From NCBI GenBank assembly GCA_021850605.1, contig JAJZLQ010000036.1, positions 1 to 63,163 of the forward strand: a DNA stretch of 63,163 nucleotides, written 5' to 3'. Source of the stretch: Actinomycetes bacterium (lineage in GTDB: Bacteria > Actinomycetota > Acidimicrobiia > Acidimicrobiales > Acidimicrobiaceae). The notes below the pieces were generated by a model that saw only the letters and a program-made list of their open reading frames with translations, had not been told where the DNA came from and did not search any database. A program made the translations under genes and the position numbers. How positions within the stretch are numbered: the first letter of the stretch is position 1; each line of letters starts with the position of its first letter. This document shows, one piece after another, positions 60,865 to 63,163 of the stretch.

Positions 60865-62609
60865 TGGCGATCGTTGCGCCTCCACCGCAACCCGAGACGA
60901 AAGGGATGCCGGACCCGCCGGAGGTGCTGTTCCCCGAGGCTCGACGCCGCAGACGGCGGCGATGGATGATCGCAGCCGCAATCGCGGCGCTCTGCGCAGC
61001 AATCGTCGGCGTTGGCCTCACTGCGGCTGGGGGCGGTACCGGGCACGGTGGTGCACTCCCGGTTGCCGCCGACCGGTTCGGCAGCACTGCGCCAGGATCA
61101 GCCGGCAACCTTGTGGGCGGACGGTGGTCGACGATGGCTCCACCGCGCCCTGGATCAGAAAAGACCTGGCAGCTGGCGGCATGGACAGGCAAATGGGTGA
61201 TCGCTTGGGGAAGTGCTAACCCGTGTTGTACGACAGCCGCTGCGGGCAGCTCGGAACATGGTGGCGCGTTCGACCCGGCCAGCAACTCCTGGCGGCCGAT
61301 ACCACCGGCGCCGGTCAACTTCAGGGTCGAATCGACCATCTGGACCGGGCGCCAGGTCCTCGTGTGGGGGTTTGCGCACGGCCAGGCGGCGGGATACGCC
61401 CACAACGTCTTGTGGGGCTTCGATCCGGCGACTTGGCGCTGGACGCGTCTCGCTCCACCGCTCATCGGCCCAAGATCAAATGCCAGCCTGCTTTGGAGCG
61501 GGACGAGGCTCATCGTCATCGGGGGCCAAGCGCCCTCGGCACCCGTCGAATTACTGAGCGGCGCCACCTACGACCCGAAAACCAATAAGTGGAGCCTGCT
61601 CCCGGCAATACCCCGCTTCGTCTCCGGGCCCTCGAGCAAAGAGGAGGCGGTCGCCTTGACGCCGGCCTGGGCGGCCGACACCCTCTACGTCTGGGTAACC
61701 CGCCAGATATCGCAGCCTTGCGGGGCGGACTGCAGGGAGCTCTCCGCCAGAGTCCAGGCGCTCCGGTGGAGCCTGGGATCCTCCCGATGGACTACGGGGC
61801 CGACGCCGCCTGATGGAACCCCGGTCTTCAACTCGACGCCTGTGACGATGGGGGCCTCCGTGGCATTGTTCGGAGGATCTTCGTGCCTGCCCGAGATGAG
61901 CTGCCCAGCGCGGCTTGGCGGAACCTCCTCGCTCTTGCGGACAACGACCGGCACGTGGTCTTCGATCTCCTCCAACGTCGTCCTGGGCAACCCGGCAACG
62001 TTTACCTGGACCGGGCGCAGGCTGGTGGCCGTCAACCCATACCTGACCTCCAGCGGTTACATCGTCGGCGGATACGCTTCGTCATTCGACCCGGCCGAAG
62101 GCTCGTGGCAAACGCTGCCCACGCTGCCGGTCCCGACCGCACCGCCCTCCGGACCGGTCATCACCGGAACGGTGTGGGCAGGCACTGAGCTGATCGATTC
62201 GGGTCTCATACTCATGCCGGGACATCGGCCACCCGCCGCGGGGACGAGAACCGCGTCCCCAGTGCCGGTCTGCCCTCCGATCAAGTTCCCCGAATGGGTC
62301 GGCGGGACCTTCTGCGGCCCGCCCCCCGGACCGGGCAATGGCAACGGTCTGGACGGGTCCTGCCTGGGTTCCGAGACGGCGCCGCCCTGCGGTCCCGGCA
62401 TGGTCGCTGGGAGGTACTATGCCTACACTCTCATCAACTCGTGCACAAACGATTACATCGACGGCCGGTGGTGGTCCTCGGGGCTCCAGGGCGGATCGGG
62501 TTCGCTGAACGTATGGATATCGGTAGACTCCGCCGGTAACGGCGCCGGCTGGATCGGGCCAAATGGAGCGGTCGGATTCAAGCCCTCGACTGCGGCGAGC
62601 TGCTCCTGA
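60864..62609 (+). CDS. Membrane-anchored beta-propeller (Kelch/galactose-oxidase-like) protein
   Basis: 581 residues. A basic N-terminus (ARRRRRRRW) and one membrane segment at ~35-56 (MIAAAIAALCAAIVGVGLT) suggest a type II anchor with the rest outside the cell. The body has repeated Kelch-like blades: GGAFDPASNSWRPIPPAPV, WGFDPATWRWTRLAPPLI, ATYDPKTNKWSLLPAIPRF and SSFDPAEGSWQTLPTLPVP. A Cys/Gly/Pro-rich C-terminal region (from ~470) follows with eight or so cysteines. It is coupled to the GntR regulator. Function unknown; binding rather than catalysis is likely because no oxidase active site is recognised. Confidence 0.8.
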   Translation: MAIVAPPPQPETKGMPDPPEVLFPEARRRRRRRWMIAAAIAALCAAIVGVGLTAAGGGTGHGGALPVAADRFGSTAPGSAGNLVGGRWSTMAPPRPGSEKTWQLAAWTGKWVIAWGSANPCCTTAAAGSSEHGGAFDPASNSWRPIPPAPVNFRVESTIWTGRQVLVWGFAHGQAAGYAHNVLWGFDPATWRWTRLAPPLIGPRSNASLLWSGTRLIVIGGQAPSAPVELLSGATYDPKTNKWSLLPAIPRFVSGPSSKEEAVALTPAWAADTLYVWVTRQISQPCGADCRELSARVQALRWSLGSSRWTTGPTPPDGTPVFNSTPVTMGASVALFGGSSCLPEMSCPARLGGTSSLLRTTTGTWSSISSNVVLGNPATFTWTGRRLVAVNPYLTSSGYIVGGYASSFDPAEGSWQTLPTLPVPTAPPSGPVITGTVWAGTELIDSGLILMPGHRPPAAGTRTASPVPVCPPIKFPEWVGGTFCGPPPGPGNGNGLDGSCLGSETAPPCGPGMVAGRYYAYTLINSCTNDYIDGRWWSSGLQGGSGSLNVWISVDSAGNGAGWIGPNGAVGFKPSTAASCS

Positions 62610-63163
62610 CAGGGCCTTCTACGCCTCCACCCGCACCCCGGGCCGCTTGCCTCATCGCCACTTCTTGCACACAGCGTTTCGAGCGCTGGATGCAACCCCG
62701 GCTTGGCCAGTTACGACTGGCACCGGGCCTTGAAAGTCGCAGAATCGGGAAGTGCCACCTTGGACATGGCCCGGACAGGTGCTCCGGTGCTTCGCCGTGG
62801 TGCCAACGTGCCCTAGCTGAGCTTGGCGGCACAGCCGTATCGTTGCGCGGCACGAGATTGGCCAGCCGCGGGCACAGTGCGGAAAGGCCCGCTGATCCGG
62901 GCCCGCATTCGCGGGCTTACAAGGTGCCGAATAGAGCAACCAGAAATGAACAAGCGCCCCCCTTGACATGGAAGAGCACCGGCATTGCGTGGCTGAGTTC
63001 GGCCGCCTGCACTCCCAGCACATGCGCCACCGGCCCCTACTGGAGAACCGGCCCTGGGTGCTCGACGAGGTGGACCGATGGCAAAGGTGGGGACAGCCGT
63101 AGAGTGTTCGGCCTGCGATGCCGGCGAGATCCCCGATGGGCTGGTCCGTCTCGACATCCTTGG
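62610..63163. other. Right end of window, no supported gene
   Basis: About 550 bases with short frames on both strands that lack recognisable similarity. A GCCCGC-ATTC-GCGGGC hairpin lies near 62919-62934. A plus-strand ATG at 63079 opens a frame (MAKVGTAVECSACDAGEIPD) that runs off the end and may be the start of a gene; evidence is too thin to call it. Confidence 0.4.

Noticed and set aside
62970-63107. 45-codon plus-strand frame beginning MEEHRHCVAEFGRLH near the right edge
   Set aside because: Short, no homology that I recognise, and overlaps another frame starting at 63079; cannot be resolved without flanking sequence.

Overview
The window is a high-GC, tightly packed bacterial chromosome segment. 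The gene order (secE-nusG-rplKA-rplJL-rpoBC-rpsLG-fusA-tuf-S10-spc-secY-adk-map-infA, and separately argS-lysA-hom-thrC-rho-rpmE-prfA-prmC), an MptB-type mannosyltransferase, a luciferase-like F420-type oxidoreductase and an ISL3 remnant all point to Actinomycetota. Several proteins do not look like Mycobacterium or Streptomyces versions, so a deep-branching class such as Acidimicrobiia or Thermoleophilia is plausible. That placement is inference.

Region 1 (1-30342, almost all on the minus strand) is the transcription/translation super-cluster. Reading leftwards it runs tRNA-Thr, tRNA-Met, rpmG, then (after a plus-strand ECF sigma gene) tRNA-Trp, secE, nusG, rplK, rplA, the L10 leader with its attenuator, rplJ, rplL, rpoB, rpoC, rpsL, rpsG, fusA, tuf, rpsJ, a hairpin-rich spacer with a terminator, rplC through rplO, secY, adk, map and the first 17 codons of infA, which seems to start with CTG. 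RpoB carries Asn at the rifampicin position equivalent to E. coli Ser531.

Region 2 (30343-43307) is accessory: a PAT-like acetyltransferase, an AlkA-type glycosylase, an MptB-like GT-C mannosyltransferase, tRNA-Tyr, YajQ, and a HAD phosphatase divergent from a ~1000-residue membrane protein that joins a degenerate calcineurin-type phosphoesterase to an MprF/LysX-type lipid aminoacyltransferase. A leftward three-gene operon follows: APC permease, sphingosine-1-phosphate-lyase-like PLP enzyme, FGGY kinase. It looks like an uptake, phosphorylation and C-C cleavage/decarboxylation route for an unidentified amine or amino-polyol. A NYN-domain protein closes the region.

Region 3 (43308-56420, minus strand) is the actinobacterial argS-lysA-hom-thrC-rho-rpmE-prfA-prmC block. 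It is interrupted by an MFS-tetR pair between lysA and hom, lacks thrB, and has an unidentified 373-residue gene between rpmE and prfA.

Region 4 (56421-63163) holds a methyltransferase, tRNA-Arg(CCG) with the decayed C-terminal end of a large serine recombinase abutting its 3' end, an ISL3 transposase fragment, a RimJ/L-type acetyltransferase, an LLM oxidoreductase, and a GntR(YtrA)-like regulator translationally coupled to a membrane-anchored beta-propeller (Kelch-like) protein. The most novel-looking items are the permease/lyase/kinase operon, the pseudo-phosphoesterase-MprF fusion and the CTG-initiated infA.
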